Source of the DNA: Candidatus Gillettellia adelgis
GTDB lineage: Bacteria; Pseudomonadota; Gammaproteobacteria; Enterobacterales; Enterobacteriaceae
Reading direction: 5' to 3'
Assembly (NCBI GenBank): GCA_020541285.1
Contig: CP047043.1
Location: 124,001 to 188,000 of the forward strand
DNA length: 64,000 nucleotides
The notes beneath the pieces are model-generated. The model made no database searches. It was not told where the DNA came from and was given only the letters and a program-made list of their open reading frames with translations. A program made the position numbers and the translations under genes. This document shows positions 13,015 to 24,526 of the stretch, piece by piece (position 1 is the stretch's first letter; each line of letters begins with the position of its first letter).

Positions 13015-13815
13015 ATGAGTACATTATTCATTGCAGATCTGCACTTGTGTCCAAAAAAACCAGAAGTTACTTCTGGTTTTTTGCGTTTTTTGCAGAGTGA
13101 TGCAGTCCATGCTGATGCACTTTATATATTAGGTGATTTATTTGAATCTTGGATTGGTGATGATGAGACGCATCCCTTACAGAGGCTGATTGCTGTCGTA
13201 CTCAGACAATTAAAATATTCTGGCGTACCGTGTTATTTTATCCATGGTAACCGTGATTTTCTTTTGAGCAAAAAGTTTGCTCGTGCTAGCGGTATGCAGC
13301 TTTTGCCAGATGAAATAGTGCTAGAACTTTATACACATCATATCCTTATCTTACATGGTGACACATTATGTACTGCAGATAAAACGTACCAATATTTTCG
13401 ACGGATAGTACGCAACCCACTGATCCAAAAACTATTTCTAGACTTACCATTACGCTTGCGGTTATGCATTGCTGCTAAAATTCGCACTCGTAGTCAACAG
13501 TCTAATCAATGTAAGACAGAAAGTATTATGGATGTTAGTCAACAGGCAGTTAAACAAATTATGTTGGAGTATGAGGTGCGGTGTATGATTCATGGTCACA
13601 CTCACCGTCCGGCAGTACATCAACTGAATCTAAATAATACTACAGCCTATCGTGCTGTGCTAGGTGCTTGGCATATCGAAGGCTCAATGATTAAAGTTAG
13701 CGCGGATGCTATAGAATTAATTTTGTCTCCCTTCCGGACTTTTCATGCTGCAAATTTCGCACATTTAAAGGTGAAACAAATAGTTAATAATCGATTTGTA
13801 AAGCAGTTTCTATGA
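13015..13815 (+). CDS. lpxH: UDP-2,3-diacylglucosamine pyrophosphatase LpxH
   Basis: LpxH hydrolyses UDP-2,3-diacylglucosamine to lipid X and UMP in lipid A biosynthesis, on the inner face of the inner membrane. The calcineurin-like metallophosphatase signature is complete: [34 protein letters not shown] and HGHTHRP supply the metal ligands. The product is 266 residues against 240 in E. coli. The family part ends at about residue 240 ([14 protein letters not shown]), and a tail of about 25 residues follows that looks like read-through past a lost stop. The ribosome-binding site is weak. Other lipid A genes are outside the window. Confidence 0.95.
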   Translation: MSTLFIADLHLCPKKPEVTSGFLRFLQSDAVHADALYILGDLFESWIGDDETHPLQRLIAVVLRQLKYSGVPCYFIHGNRDFLLSKKFARASGMQLLPDEIVLELYTHHILILHGDTLCTADKTYQYFRRIVRNPLIQKLFLDLPLRLRLCIAAKIRTRSQQSNQCKTESIMDVSQQAVKQIMLEYEVRCMIHGHTHRPAVHQLNLNNTTAYRAVLGAWHIEGSMIKVSADAIELILSPFRTFHAANFAHLKVKQIVNNRFVKQFL

Positions 13816-15547
13816 TTCGAGGCTTGAATTTTAAAAATGTAATCCATGAATTTTTGAGAGTTAAGATTAGTCAATCACTATAGTAAAGATGACTGATGAA
13901 TGTTACAAAGCAAGTAAGGTACTATCACTATATAATATTTCGCGTATAGCGTTAGATGCATGAAATCAACTTGTTTTAGATATATATTAGCATTACATCC
14001 GAACAAAAAAAGGAGCAGATACGTCGAGCACTAATTGTATCTGAATTCAGCCCATTCAGTGATGCATGCAGTTTTTTTCTCTACTAAAGGTTTTTCATGT
14101 ATCTAAGATCGCACTTACTTAATTTTTATCATTTTCATGCTGTAAATGAGATAAGCTAAGATTGCGTATAGTATTTATAAAATAATTATGTTATGTCAAT
14201 TGTGGTTCAAGATAATAGTATCATGATACGTCTGTTAACATCTTAATAGAACTTATTGATAGAAATTCTATTACGTTCCGTTTTTTTGTGTCAATGTTTA
14301 AGTGCTTTTTCTGCTTCTACTACACTAATAGTATAAAAAATCACAATTTTATTGCTGGATTATCGGATTATTTTGAACTAGACAACTACATACTGCGTGG
14401 CTTTAACTACGTATCAATTGCAAAAAAAGTAACTCTTGCATTTAGCGCTGAAATAGAAGATATAGATATATCGCATTTGAACAATGATGACCGCTTGAGG
14501 TGAGGCTAGTGCTGCCATTATACATGATGCTTAAAGCTAGTGGTTATGAGTATTATTGAGATCAAGAAAACTTTCTATATTTCATGTATACCAAAGATCT
14601 AGAAAATAATACGAATGAGAGTCGTAAGTTAATATTTTATCATCAGTCTCATAATAATGAGATTTAAAGTATCCATTTGTACACTGTAGTTTTCGGTCTA
14701 CCGAAGACGTTATTGATGTTATTTAGATAGTTATTCATTACTGTATTGGTTGTTACTTGCGGTATCTCGGTATATATCCAGCATCTTTCAATATACTATG
14801 TAAAATTTAGCAGAAGGCTGATAAGTAATGTGAGTACTCTCTCTGTTAGTATTGTCTTTTAATGAGAACAATGTACTATCTATGTTATTAAGTAAACAAT
14901 TTTTACTTTTAGTAAAGTAAACGCTATTTAGAATATTTCTAATATGTCAAAGAATCGTTATACTAGCACTATTATTTAGTGTTAGTGCACGTATAATATC
15001 TATAGAGATACGATGGTTTATAGTGTTTAGCGTTTTGGATTTTTTTTATTAAAAATGCAGTGATATTGCAGATATATTTATCAATTAAAATGAATAGCTT
15101 GCAATACTAAAAAAAGTATTTCTTGTGTATGCTCTGTATATTGCTATTTCTGGTAGGTTACCATAAAGATGTAGCATACTTACGTTCTATATCTATGCAG
15201 TATACGATTGGTTTTTGACAATCGCACCATTGATATTTAGTAAGTGAGTTATACATAGAATGTACATGAGACAATATTAACTTTATTAATTATCTGTACT
15301 TTTATCTATTTAATTAGTAGATATTCCTGCTCTTTAAAATGCTATCGTTTATACAAAGCTTAGATGATAACCAAAATCTTTAAATTTAACTGAAGAGCAG
15401 ATTTTATATAATCTCATATTATTTTGTTATGATATTTATAATCCACTAGGTTAACATTCTGTTTTCCGGGTAATTAACGTTACTTTATTATCATACAGTG
15501 GTTTTTCCATATCGGACAAACTCTTTAGAGTACTTAAGTATATCAAA
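13816..15547. other. gene-poor stretch between lpxH and the LdcA-like gene
   Basis: About 1.7 kb of AT-rich sequence. The only long open frame (14288-14503, 71 codons) is listed separately. The next 160 bases can be read as a continuation with stops in two frames (for example DQENFLYFMYTKDLENN near 14560-14610), which suggests an old gene I cannot name. Confidence 0.45.
14288..14503 (+). pseudogene. possible gene fragment of unknown identity
   Basis: A 71-codon open frame starting at GTG with no clear Shine-Dalgarno. The second half (from about LSDYFELDNYIL to IDISHLNNDDRLR) has a protein-like composition, and protein-like sequence continues after the stop in another frame, which fits an eroding gene better than a real small protein. 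I do not recognise the family. purE and purK, which follow lpxH in E. coli, do not fit. Confidence 0.25.
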
Positions 15548-16552
15548 TTAAATACCTGCTTGGGTTAATTGACAAAACTCATTGTTCATATGGCACTTAA
15601 TAAGCGTTTTTTGTCTTAGAATTAATGGATTATTTGTTTTCCCGTGACCAAAGTAGGGATAATAATATACTGGAATAGTAATTTTTCTAGCGAATTCTTT
15701 AATTACCGTTTTAAACATTAGTCTTTCTTCATCACGTCCTGATAAAGAATAAAACTGTCCAAAAATGATTCCTTGAAGTTTAAAGTTTTTTTTATTTTTC
15801 TGAAAAATTTGATTTAATATGCGATCAAGTTGTTTATAAGTAACACCGGTATCTTCTAGTAGTAAGATTTGACAAGGTAAATATTTTTCATATTTAGTGG
15901 AAAAAAAAGATTGAATTAAAGTGAGGTTACCACCTCCTAATATTCCCGATATACTAGAGTGAGCTTGAGAATTCATTGGAAGAAGTCCATTATAGGAAAC
16001 CCCCTTTTTTATAGCTGTCACGACCTCTTGAAACCCATTATTCATATTGATTTTTTCCTGATCTTTATTACTATAGAGATCTTTGTTATACGCCGCAACA
16101 ATTCCGTGTATACTTTTCCACCCAATATAAGTATTTAAAAAATAATGAATTGCTGTAACATCACTAAAACCAATAATGATTTTTTCTTGGCTGTTTTTTA
16201 TGTTTTTTATATTATTAAAGAGATCAGGAAAGATGTTAATAGCGCCAGAGCCTCCCCTAATAAACCATAGATACTTAACATTATTATCTGTCAATGCTTG
16301 AATCAGGATTTTAGCTCTTTCTTTGTCAGTATTAACATAACCAAAATCAGATATTTGCTGATTAAGATATTTGGTGGAGACATCAAAATCTTGCTTTTCT
16401 AAAACATTTTTAATTTTATTAATAATGTTTTCATTATATGCAGATGAACTTGAAATTAAGTATATCACTCCTTTATTACTGCATATAGATCTAGTAGAAA
16501 CAATCACTAAAAATATACAAATAATACGCGCAAATATAATAATTTTTTTCAT
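15548..16552 (-). CDS. ldcA: S66-family LD-carboxypeptidase with N-terminal signal sequence
   Basis: LD-carboxypeptidases remove the terminal D-Ala from muropeptide tetrapeptides; the related MccF cleaves microcin C. The S66 Ser-Glu-His triad is readable: Ser in IIIGFSDVTA (about residue 130), Glu in LLLEDTGVTYKQLDRIL and His in YFGHGKTNNPL. An ATG at 16561 is possible, but AAGGA eight bases before the ATG at 16552 favours the latter (334 residues). Unlike cytoplasmic E. coli LdcA (about 304 residues), it begins MKK followed by a hydrophobic stretch, resembling a signal peptide, so it may act in the periplasm. It is more AT-rich and richer in Lys, Asn and Ile than its neighbours and has no E. 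coli-like synteny, so acquisition by transfer is possible. The symbol denotes the family only. Confidence 0.8.
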   Translation of the reverse strand: MKKIIIFARIICIFLVIVSTRSICSNKGVIYLISSSSAYNENIINKIKNVLEKQDFDVSTKYLNQQISDFGYVNTDKERAKILIQALTDNNVKYLWFIRGGSGAINIFPDLFNNIKNIKNSQEKIIIGFSDVTAIHYFLNTYIGWKSIHGIVAAYNKDLYSNKDQEKINMNNGFQEVVTAIKKGVSYNGLLPMNSQAHSSISGILGGGNLTLIQSFFSTKYEKYLPCQILLLEDTGVTYKQLDRILNQIFQKNKKNFKLQGIIFGQFYSLSGRDEERLMFKTVIKEFARKITIPVYYYPYFGHGKTNNPLILRQKTLIKCHMNNEFCQLTQAGI

Positions 16553-17949
16553 GTTACTCATCCTTTACAGTGTTCTCTCTGCCTTATGATTACGTCGTGT
16601 AATAAATTTGCAATAACTGTTGAAGCCATGGTTTTAATATCAGTTTATTGTTTTATAATATGTTAATGTTATCATTAAAAGTCTTAATGTTTGTAGTAAT
16701 GAGTAATGTTCCGTAAAACTAGTATCTAGGTGATACAATATTTTACATATTCACAATCGTTGAAAATTCTTGTCTTTATCAATCCGTTCTATTTCATGAC
16801 AACAAAAGTTATACTTATTGTTAAGTGACAGTGAACAGTGGCATTGTCTGGTTGACGCTTCTATAATAGAGTCATACATAATCGTATTAATCCTTTTTTT
16901 TGGATGCTAAAGATTAGCCCCCTCACATCATGATTAGGCTATTCATCGTCATATGTTTTGCATGCATCAAAAATCATAAGTAGTTGCATTTCAGGATGCT
17001 CTGGCGAGATATATAGAGCGTCTTTAGTGTTCATGGTAAGTGCAGTACAAATTCAGTGCTTTTAATGATCTATCGGGTAATCTTGCAATTATATCAAAGA
17101 GCACTGACTTCGTTAATAGATCATAAGGTGTGTCTGTATCTTTTAATCATAATTAGGTGGCTAAACTATAATAGTTTTAGTGATATAAAGTTGTTTGATA
17201 TGGTATATACATGTAGTGCGAAAAGACAATACCCTTATAGCAGGTAAGTATATCAAAAAGGAAACAAGGCGAATCAGTTTATCCGATGCATTAATGGTGT
17301 TTTATTTAACCGAGGGTGTAACAGTATTTATAGCTGCATATCCACGGAAAACTTAGATAAAAAAAACTACTAGCGATTGTGTTATTTTTTAGTATTATAG
17401 ATGTGCTATAATATAAGTGATATAAACAACCAGTTATCCTAACATATAATATCTTCAAAATAAAGACATCATTTATTTTCTCGATTGAAAACATCCCCTT
17501 AATAATTCAGAAGATGCATATTGATCTTTCTGTCATTGTATTCTAAATATGATACAAGGTTATAACATGATATGTAATCACGAAAGGGAAGAAGCTATTT
17601 AGAAATACTAATAACAATCCTATAACAGGAATCAGGAATATAGTGCTCATTTGCGATATATAACTAATATTTGATTTGCAACAATAATCGTGCGAGATGC
17701 CCCCGATAAATACCGGGTGAGAAAGTATATCACTGAAAATGATATTGAAATTTATTAATTAACTTGAAATATAATTCAGAAAAACGCTATACCTTTATTC
17801 CATATATAAGATTTTAGAGATCAGCTTATATTTTTAGATATGTTGAATATGTTACGTATACAGAGTTTTTACAGTAAGTAATATAGTAAATCTTCTTATG
17901 TTCTTGAGATATCAACTAACTTTCAACAAAATACTAAAGAGAAAGATTT
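16553..17949. other. gene-free stretch between the LdcA-like gene and asnS
   Basis: About 1.4 kb of AT-rich sequence between divergent genes. Open frames of about 60 codons occur on both strands but have no recognisable content or ribosome-binding sites. pncB, upstream of asnS in E. coli, was not recognised. Confidence 0.5.
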
Positions 17950-19350
17950 ATGAACATCGTACCTATAGTTTACGTATTGCATGAACGGGCTGTAGTTGAC
18001 CGTGAGGTTACCGTGCGTGGATGGATACGTACTCGAAGAGATTCGAAAGTAGGCATTTCTTTTTTGTCTGTATATGATGGTTCTTGTTTTAGCACCTTAC
18101 AGGCTGTAGCGCACTGTTCTTTGTCAAATTATTATAATGAAGTGCGATGTTTAACTACTGGTTGCTCTGTTGAGGTTACTGGAAAGGTCATCGAATCACC
18201 AAGTAAAGGTCAACATTTCGAGTTGCAGGTGACGGCTATTAAGGTAGTGGGTTGGGTAGATGATCCAGATACTTACCCGATAGCAGCTAAGCACCACAGT
18301 ATTGAGTATTTACGCAAAGTATCTCATCTGCGTCCACGTACTAATCTTATTGGCGCTATCGCTCGCCTACGTCATACTTTAGCACAAGCAATACATCGCT
18401 ATTATCATGAAAATGGATTTTTCTGGGTTTCTACTCCACTAATTACCGTTTCTGATACTGAAGGTGCTGGCGAAATGTTTCGTGTGTCTACGTTAGATCT
18501 CGTAAACTTACCACATACTCATGAAGGTGCCATAGATTTTAGTAAAGATTTTTTTGGTCAAGAAGCTTTTCTCACCGTATCCGGTCAGTTAAATGGCGAA
18601 ACCTATGCCTGTGCGCTATCAAAGATCTATACCTTTGGCCCAACCTTTCGTGCTGAACATTCACATACTAGTCGCCACCTCGCGGAATTTTGGATGATCG
18701 AACCAGAAATGGCTTTCGCAACGCTAAATGATATTGCTTTTATAGCAGAAAACATGCTTAAATATGTGTTTACAGCCATCTTAAATGAGCGTATGGATGA
18801 TATAATATTTCTCACTGAACATGTCAATAAAGATGTTATGAATCGCATGCAACGCTTTGTTTCGTCGCATTTTGTACAAGTTAACTACACTGAAGTGGTA
18901 GATATTTTGTTAAATTCTGGTAGAACTTTTAAAAATCAGATATATTGGGGCGTCGATTTGTCTTCCGAGCACGAACGCTATTTAACAGAGAAGCACTTCA
19001 AGACTGCTGTAATAATAAAAAACTACCCGAAAGACATAAAACCTTTCTATATGCGTATGAATGACGATGGTAAAACTGTAGCAGCGATGGACGTATTAAT
19101 ACCTGGTATTGGTGAGATCATTGGTGGTTCTGAACGTGAAGAACGTTTAGACATGCTAGATCAACGCTTAGCAGATATGAGTCTTAATAAAAAAGACTAC
19201 TGGTGGTATCGCGATCTACGTCGTTATGGCACTGTACCGCACGCCGGTTTTGGTTTAGGTTTTGAACGTTTAATGGTCTATGTTACTGGTGTACAAAATG
19301 TGCGTGATGTGATTCCGTTTCCACGGACACCACACAATGCAAGTTGTTAA
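17950..19350 (+). CDS. asnS: asparaginyl-tRNA synthetase
   Basis: Class IIb synthetase charging tRNA-Asn. The 466-residue product has the usual length. The N-terminal OB-fold ([14 protein letters not shown]) binds the anticodon. The catalytic domain shows motif 1 ([21 protein letters not shown]), motif 2 ([21 protein letters not shown]) and motif 3 ([15 protein letters not shown]). The ATG at 17950 is preceded by a purine-rich AAAGAGAAAG. The gene stands alone, with more than 1 kb of non-coding DNA on each side. Confidence 0.97.
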   Translation: MNIVPIVYVLHERAVVDREVTVRGWIRTRRDSKVGISFLSVYDGSCFSTLQAVAHCSLSNYYNEVRCLTTGCSVEVTGKVIESPSKGQHFELQVTAIKVVGWVDDPDTYPIAAKHHSIEYLRKVSHLRPRTNLIGAIARLRHTLAQAIHRYYHENGFFWVSTPLITVSDTEGAGEMFRVSTLDLVNLPHTHEGAIDFSKDFFGQEAFLTVSGQLNGETYACALSKIYTFGPTFRAEHSHTSRHLAEFWMIEPEMAFATLNDIAFIAENMLKYVFTAILNERMDDIIFLTEHVNKDVMNRMQRFVSSHFVQVNYTEVVDILLNSGRTFKNQIYWGVDLSSEHERYLTEKHFKTAVIIKNYPKDIKPFYMRMNDDGKTVAAMDVLIPGIGEIIGGSEREERLDMLDQRLADMSLNKKDYWWYRDLRRYGTVPHAGFGLGFERLMVYVTGVQNVRDVIPFPRTPHNASC

Positions 19351-20169
19351 TAGATGATAGCTTAAGTAGCTCAATTTATACGCAGACATAACGTTAGAAG
19401 TTTCCTTAAAATACTAAGCACGAGTTATTAACTAGTACAGAAGTTTAAAAAACTTCAAGATATTTTAGGTATGTAAGTGATAAGATGTACATGAACTACC
19501 ATCTATTATAATAGATGTATAAAAATTTTTATATATCATGAATATTATAAAAAAGCTCGCTGGTTTTGGCTATGATTATTCTTATAGTTCAGAGCATTAA
19601 TACGCATCTGGTGATGCTTGCTTAAAAAGTAGTTCTTAGTAATAAGATTATTAAAAATATCAGTAATGCTATAAAGATCTGTATCGGTTTGTTGTCTCGT
19701 GGGTTGGATACAGCACTTGTGGTGTTATATAGAAAGGTTTAATGACGAGCAATTAATAATGTGATTTGCTATAATAATAGTTCGTCGCATAACACCGTTG
19801 AGATAGTAGTTAAAAAGTAGTAGGAATGAAGTATTTGATGAAGTCAGTATAATAGTTTCTATAATATAAATAAATTTTTTGTAATAGCTTTTTCAAAAAC
19901 ATTATTCTATAAATAGATAGACTCTTAATTCTCATGTCTTGTTGATTTTTTTTAACAATAAAGTAAAATTTATCCTCAAATGACAAAAAAGAATCAACAT
20001 AATTTTATTATGTAATAATCGAAGATTATGTGTCTTTAGGTTAATTCATGATTCGAATAAATTCATGCATTAAAAAATACATGGTATGCTTGCACATCGC
20101 TTAACACTTAATTAATAGTAGTGTTTTCTTGATATTAATATGTTATAAGTGAGCATATGCTTTCAGGTT
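19351..20169. other. gene-free stretch after asnS
   Basis: About 820 bases of AT-rich sequence with no recognisable gene. ompF and aspC, which follow asnS in E. coli, were not seen. The bamC remnant begins to the right. Confidence 0.45.
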
Positions 20170-20716
20170 GTTCATAGTAGTGCGTTGTTTTTTGAATAAG
20201 CGTTAAGCTATTGGGATTTCTCAATTCTCTCCATAGTCCTGAGTAATACTTTATATTGCGATTATTACCTTCTTCTTAGTCATCGAAAAACTTGATTACT
20301 TATAGTTTCTTATAGAGAGCACAGGTGCCTTTTGCATAAAATGGTTTGTAAAATTAGCTCACTTATCTATTATGCTGAATAATAATACTCATCATTAAAC
20401 CGTTGTAACGTTGGATTTTAGATAAATCATTCACCATTGTAGTGATGCCTATCTGTCGTTGAAACTAATCAACTTTACCGATAGTCTCAGTTTGATTATG
20501 TTGATTTTTGACTAGAATCTGCTAGTAGCGTCATTGATACTGGTTCTTTTCATCCAAGCGATTCCACTGCACCACCAGTCAGTCTTCAATATTTTTGTAT
20601 CTTGAGAGAAGGCGATAGTAATATGGTTTTTAGTATAGTTACTATAGTTAACTATAGGTTTTTGTTTTTAAAAACATGCTTTAATAAAAGAACACTGTTA
20701 TTGCAATGAGATTGTA
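20170..20716 (-). pseudogene. bamC: eroded 3' part of bamC
   Basis: Beyond the stop of the short bamC frame the rest of BamC can still be read in shifting frames on the minus strand. VVQWNRLDEKNQYQ near 20550-20580 matches E. coli WVQWNRLDEDEQYR. QTETIGKVD*FQRQIGITTMVNDLSK near 20430-20500 matches the [30 protein letters not shown] segment. YYSGLWREL near 20230 matches the LSDSDWQEL segment. Stops and frameshifts exclude expression of the two helix-grip domains. Confidence 0.75.
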
Positions 20717-21007
20717 TTATAAAGAATCTTGAGGTGGCGTCAGAAGTTGTGCTGGCGGACGAATATCTAATTGCTTTCCTATACTACCTGGCAACGTAGT
20801 AGTGCTTACTTTATAATTATTGTTTTGTAGTGGCAAAATCATACCTTCCGGGGTGTATAGTGGTTCAAGAGGCGTGGCATCAAGGTATGCTTCATTTCCA
20901 TTGACTTGGTGTGTATAGTTCTGATCGCTACTGCAACCAACTAACATCATGATTAGCGTAAGGCATATGATTGTTGTTACCATGATTTTTTGCAATGATT
21001 CAAGCAT
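20717..21007 (-). CDS. bamC: truncated BamC lipoprotein (N-terminal segment only)
   Basis: BamC is an accessory lipoprotein of the BAM outer-membrane protein assembly complex. This 96-residue frame keeps a signal peptide with the lipobox LVGC and the unstructured N-terminal segment (VNGNEAYLDATPLEPL, GMILPLQNNNY, GKQLDIRPPAQLL), which is well conserved with E. coli residues 25-95. In E. coli that segment wraps around BamD. The two globular domains are lost to the pseudogene downstream; full BamC is 344 residues. It lies 16 bases after dapA, as in E. coli dapA-bamC. It could be a functional minimal BamC or a recently broken gene whose 5' end has not yet decayed. Confidence 0.75.
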   Translation of the reverse strand: MLESLQKIMVTTIICLTLIMMLVGCSSDQNYTHQVNGNEAYLDATPLEPLYTPEGMILPLQNNNYKVSTTTLPGSIGKQLDIRPPAQLLTPPQDSL

Positions 21008-21023
21008 TATATTTCCATTAAAG

Positions 21024-21905
21024 TTACAGTAAACCCGTGCGTTTCAGTGCGCACTGCACTATAGAGCGTGAAGCATTACTTAATGGTGTCATAGGTAGAC
21101 GTAGTGTATCTGTGGCCATAAGCCCTAATGCCTTACAAGCCCATTTTACTGGGATTGGATTAGTTTCTAGAAATAAACTCTGATGTAGCAACATTAAACG
21201 CTTATTTAAATGTTTTGCTTTAACAAAATTACCTTCTAACGCTAGCGTGCAAAGATTCGCCATATCTGGTGCAGCCACGTTAGCCGTAACAGAAATAATC
21301 CCTTTTCCACCGAGTCTTATGAAGTCCAGTCCGCTAACGTCGTTGCCACTTAGCAAAATAAAATCTTTATTATCAACTTGTTCTTGTATTTGACTAATAC
21401 GATTTAATTTGCCTGTGGCTTCTTTGATTGCAACGATATTATTGATTTTTGCTAGTTTCGCAATGGTCGAGGGTAAAAGATCACAGCCAGTGCGCGAAGG
21501 TATGTTATACAGAATCTGCGGAAGTGAAGTACTTTCAGCTATTGCTCTAAAATGTTGGTACAACCCTTCCTGAGTTGGCGAATTGTAGTATGGTGTTACA
21601 GTCAGACACCCCGATACACCGGTATTAGCAAAACAGTGAGTAAGACAGATAGCTTTAGCAGTATTATTAGAACCAGTTCCCGCGATTACTGGAATACGGC
21701 CATCAGTTAATTCTAGGGTGTGTAATACAACATCAATATGCTCATGATAGGAAAGTGTTGCAGATTCACCGGTAGTACCCACGGAAACAATACCTGCAGT
21801 GCCACTCACTATATGATATTCAATAAGTTTTTTTAAGCTCACTCTATCAATAGCGCCCTTATTGTCCATTGGTGTAACGAGTGCAACAATACTTCCTGTA
21901 AACAT
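21024..21905 (-). CDS. dapA: 4-hydroxy-tetrahydrodipicolinate synthase
   Basis: DapA condenses pyruvate and aspartate semialdehyde, the first committed step to diaminopimelate and lysine. The 293 residues match the family (E. coli 292). Visible active-site elements are GTTGESATL (threonines), [10 protein letters not shown] (tyrosine) and IVAIKEATG (the Schiff-base lysine). GAGGA precedes the ATG. Diaminopimelate is also needed for peptidoglycan, in keeping with the amidase AmiB and the LD-carboxypeptidase in this window. Co-transcribed with the bamC fragment. Confidence 0.97.
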   Translation of the reverse strand: MFTGSIVALVTPMDNKGAIDRVSLKKLIEYHIVSGTAGIVSVGTTGESATLSYHEHIDVVLHTLELTDGRIPVIAGTGSNNTAKAICLTHCFANTGVSGCLTVTPYYNSPTQEGLYQHFRAIAESTSLPQILYNIPSRTGCDLLPSTIAKLAKINNIVAIKEATGKLNRISQIQEQVDNKDFILLSGNDVSGLDFIRLGGKGIISVTANVAAPDMANLCTLALEGNFVKAKHLNKRLMLLHQSLFLETNPIPVKWACKALGLMATDTLRLPMTPLSNASRSIVQCALKRTGLL

Positions 21906-23747
21906 TATTTTTCCTCTGTGTAAGTATACTTTATAGTACTTTTTTGTTGATCTAAAGGCAAATTAATAACTGTATTTTCTTTGTCAAGAAAGTCATATTT
22001 AAACGTTAGATGGACTAAGTTGTTACATAAGATCAAAGGTAGTATGTTGACTAAGGCACATACAGATTATATCACTTGCTTAAGTAGCCAGCACTGGTAA
22101 ACAGCATGACTATCATCATAATATAACTTATATTTGATTCTGAGAGATGTTTTTTATTTTTGCGCCTGATGCTTGTGTTATTTATAATATATTTGTTAGT
22201 TCTAAGAATTGTTATGAGATGTCAAAAAATAATATATGCTATTTTGTCTATACCAGAACTAAAGATCTAATGTTTAAGAGAATATCTAATGATATTAAAA
22301 AGCAATTCTGATATATTATTTATAATCTTTCTTTTCTGTAACATGCTAAAAGATGATTGATTATGCGAAGAATGTTATATGTATAAAAATAACGCTTCAG
22401 CATCCCTTTGAGACAGATAGATAAATTATTTCGGCTGATTCGTTGCAGATTAAATAGTATACTAAAATTTATCATATACATTTCGGTATTATCTTTAGGT
22501 TGACTACTTACCAATAAGTTAATAAATAAGAACTGAAAACTGTATTAAAATCAGAAATAGCTCAATTAATCTTACAGTAATATGGTACCCACAAAGAAAT
22601 CGTAATCATATAAGTTTACCCTTTAAAGATTCGTCGAAGGATGAAGAATTTTTGTCTAAAATAATCAGATAATATTGATACATTTATCATCAACATTTAA
22701 ATCAATTATATATAAAACTATAAAGTAATCAGACTCCGTTCCTTGACAAAATAAAAGCTTAAAAATTTTTGTGTTATTAATATCGGATGGACGTCACGGT
22801 TTTTTAAGATAAAGAAGTGTAGTGTGAAATAATCTATGAGATTTTTTATATCAGATCTTTAATATTTATGATGGTGGTGGTCATTATTAAAAGCATAACC
22901 TGGTTGATGTGCTGAATATTGTGCGATATCTAATGCATTGTAGTATAGTGAGTTAAAAATATGACTTCAGTATTATCATAAGTGCTAATATTATGCTATT
23001 TGTTACTACTTATGCTGATTAGGTATCATGAATTTTCAGTTCATCGATCATTCAACAAAAAATGCATCATCAATTAGTCAGTGATGTCTCATGACTATAA
23101 ATTTAGAGATAATGAATACTTCAAACCTTTAATATTCTCCACTGTGAATACATCGAAAGATATTTAAACCTAGTATAGCACGAGAATCTTCAAGATATTT
23201 AAATAGCAAGTTTTTATTTATCTAAAAAATAGCACCGCATTTGTTTCAATGTAACATAATAGGTTAGGAATATTAATTGTAATTAGATATAAGAGTAATT
23301 TTATAACTCCTTCAGATGGTTTGTAATTTTGAAAAGATGCTGCTAACATGATTATTTATGATGATTACCAAATTTCTGTATTAGCTAAAAAGTATAAGTT
23401 TTTGTGAAGCTTCTGAATTACACTATGCATATAAGAATGAAGGAATTGATGAAGTTACCGTCCGATATATCATTTTCTAGTTGATTAGTAATATCGGTGC
23501 GATAATAAATTCTTAGTAATATCGCAGAGTATCTATTAAAAGCTGCTATATCAGAGTAATAAAATATGGTGTAGTACCATATAAGCCTTTATTAATATAA
23601 TAAAGATTCAAGTTAATATAAGTCATTAACTACTTTATAAATGATACAGTATAAGCTGACTTATCATACGTCAGTCATCCTCTTAACTGCCCGGTAGGAT
23701 GATTTGCAAGACAAATATAGATGGAAAAACATTGCTGCCTGTCTACC
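21906..23747. other. gene-free stretch between dapA and rplI
   Basis: About 1.8 kb of AT-rich DNA. gcvR, upstream of dapA in E. coli, was not recognised. A 64-codon open frame (22320-22514, minus) has no recognised content. A small hairpin (CATCCT/AGGATG, 23676-23701) lies beyond the rplI terminator candidate. Confidence 0.5.
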
Positions 23748-23782
23748 CAACACAACAGTAGTTTAGTACTAGTGTTGTGTTG
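23748..23782 (-). terminator. probable terminator of the rpsF-rpsR-rplI operon
   Basis: A perfect 10-bp stem (CAACACAACA at 23748-23757 with TGTTGTGTTG at 23773-23782) has a further 4-bp inner stem. It starts 12 bases after the rplI stop on the minus strand and is followed at some distance by a short T run (TGTTTTTCC). The position and stem fit an intrinsic terminator, although the T run is not immediately adjacent. Confidence 0.55.
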
Positions 23783-23793
23783 CGATTATATCC

Positions 23794-24246
23794 TTATGCT
23801 GCTGCAACTACTACTACATTAAGTTGTGCAAACACATCTTTGTGTACCTGAAAAGAGACAATATGTTTTCCAGTAGTACGTAAAACGCCATTTGGTAAAC
23901 GTACCTCGTTTTTCTTTACCTCAACACCAGAGGTAGTGACTGCGTTTGCAATATCACGCGTACCAACAGAACCGAATAATTTACCTTCTTTTCCTGCTTT
24001 AGATACGATAGTAACTGTTAATAGCTCATTAATCTTGGTTGCACGAGCAATGGCGGTGGCTAAACTATTAGACAGTGTAGCTTCTAGTTCAGCACGACGT
24101 GTTTTGAACAACTCTAGGTTTTTTTTAGTAGAGTGGACAGCTTTACCTTGTGGTATTAGAAAGTTACGAGCATAACCCGCTTTAACATTAATTTGATCAC
24201 CCAGGTAGCCTAAATTTTCTACTCTATCAAGAAGAATAACGTACAT
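23794..24246 (-). CDS. rplI: 50S ribosomal protein L9
   Basis: L9 binds 23S rRNA and spans the surface of the large subunit. The 150-residue product starts [18 protein letters not shown] and has the conserved [15 protein letters not shown], the long central helix and the C-terminal domain. GAGG precedes the ATG. Last gene of the rpsF-rpsR-rplI operon, followed by a hairpin terminator. Confidence 0.97.
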   Translation of the reverse strand: MYVILLDRVENLGYLGDQINVKAGYARNFLIPQGKAVHSTKKNLELFKTRRAELEATLSNSLATAIARATKINELLTVTIVSKAGKEGKLFGSVGTRDIANAVTTSGVEVKKNEVRLPNGVLRTTGKHIVSFQVHKDVFAQLNVVVVAAA

Positions 24247-24285
24247 TATCTTATCCTCATAAAGTCGTTTACGTATAACAGCTCA

Positions 24286-24513
24286 TTACTGATGACAATC
24301 AGTGTAAGACAATAAAGACAGATAGCGGGCGCGCTTGACAGCACGGGCTAACTGGCGTTGATATTTTGAACGAGTGCCAGTAATACGACTTGGTACTATT
24401 TTACCACTTTCAGTGATGTAGTTTCTTAGCGTCGCAAGATCTTTATAATCAATCTCTTGAATACCTTCTGCAGTAAAACGACAGAACTTACGACGACGAA
24501 AATAACGTCCCAT
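24286..24513 (-). CDS. rpsR: 30S ribosomal protein S18
   Basis: The 75-residue product has the full S18 sequence ([49 protein letters not shown]). S18 pairs with S6 on the platform of the small subunit; rpsF is in the same operon. GGAGG lies just before the ATG. The priB gene that separates rpsF and rpsR in E. coli is a pseudogene here. Confidence 0.97.
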   Translation of the reverse strand: MGRYFRRRKFCRFTAEGIQEIDYKDLATLRNYITESGKIVPSRITGTRSKYQRQLARAVKRARYLSLLSYTDCHQ

Positions 24514-24526
24514 TTAGTTAGCCTCC

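Noticed and set aside
17056-17247. 63-codon plus-strand frame between the LdcA-like gene and asnS
   Set aside because: No Shine-Dalgarno, low-complexity composition and no recognisable motif.
22320-22514. 64-codon minus-strand frame between dapA and rplI
   Set aside because: No recognisable family and no ribosome-binding site; frames of this size are expected by chance.
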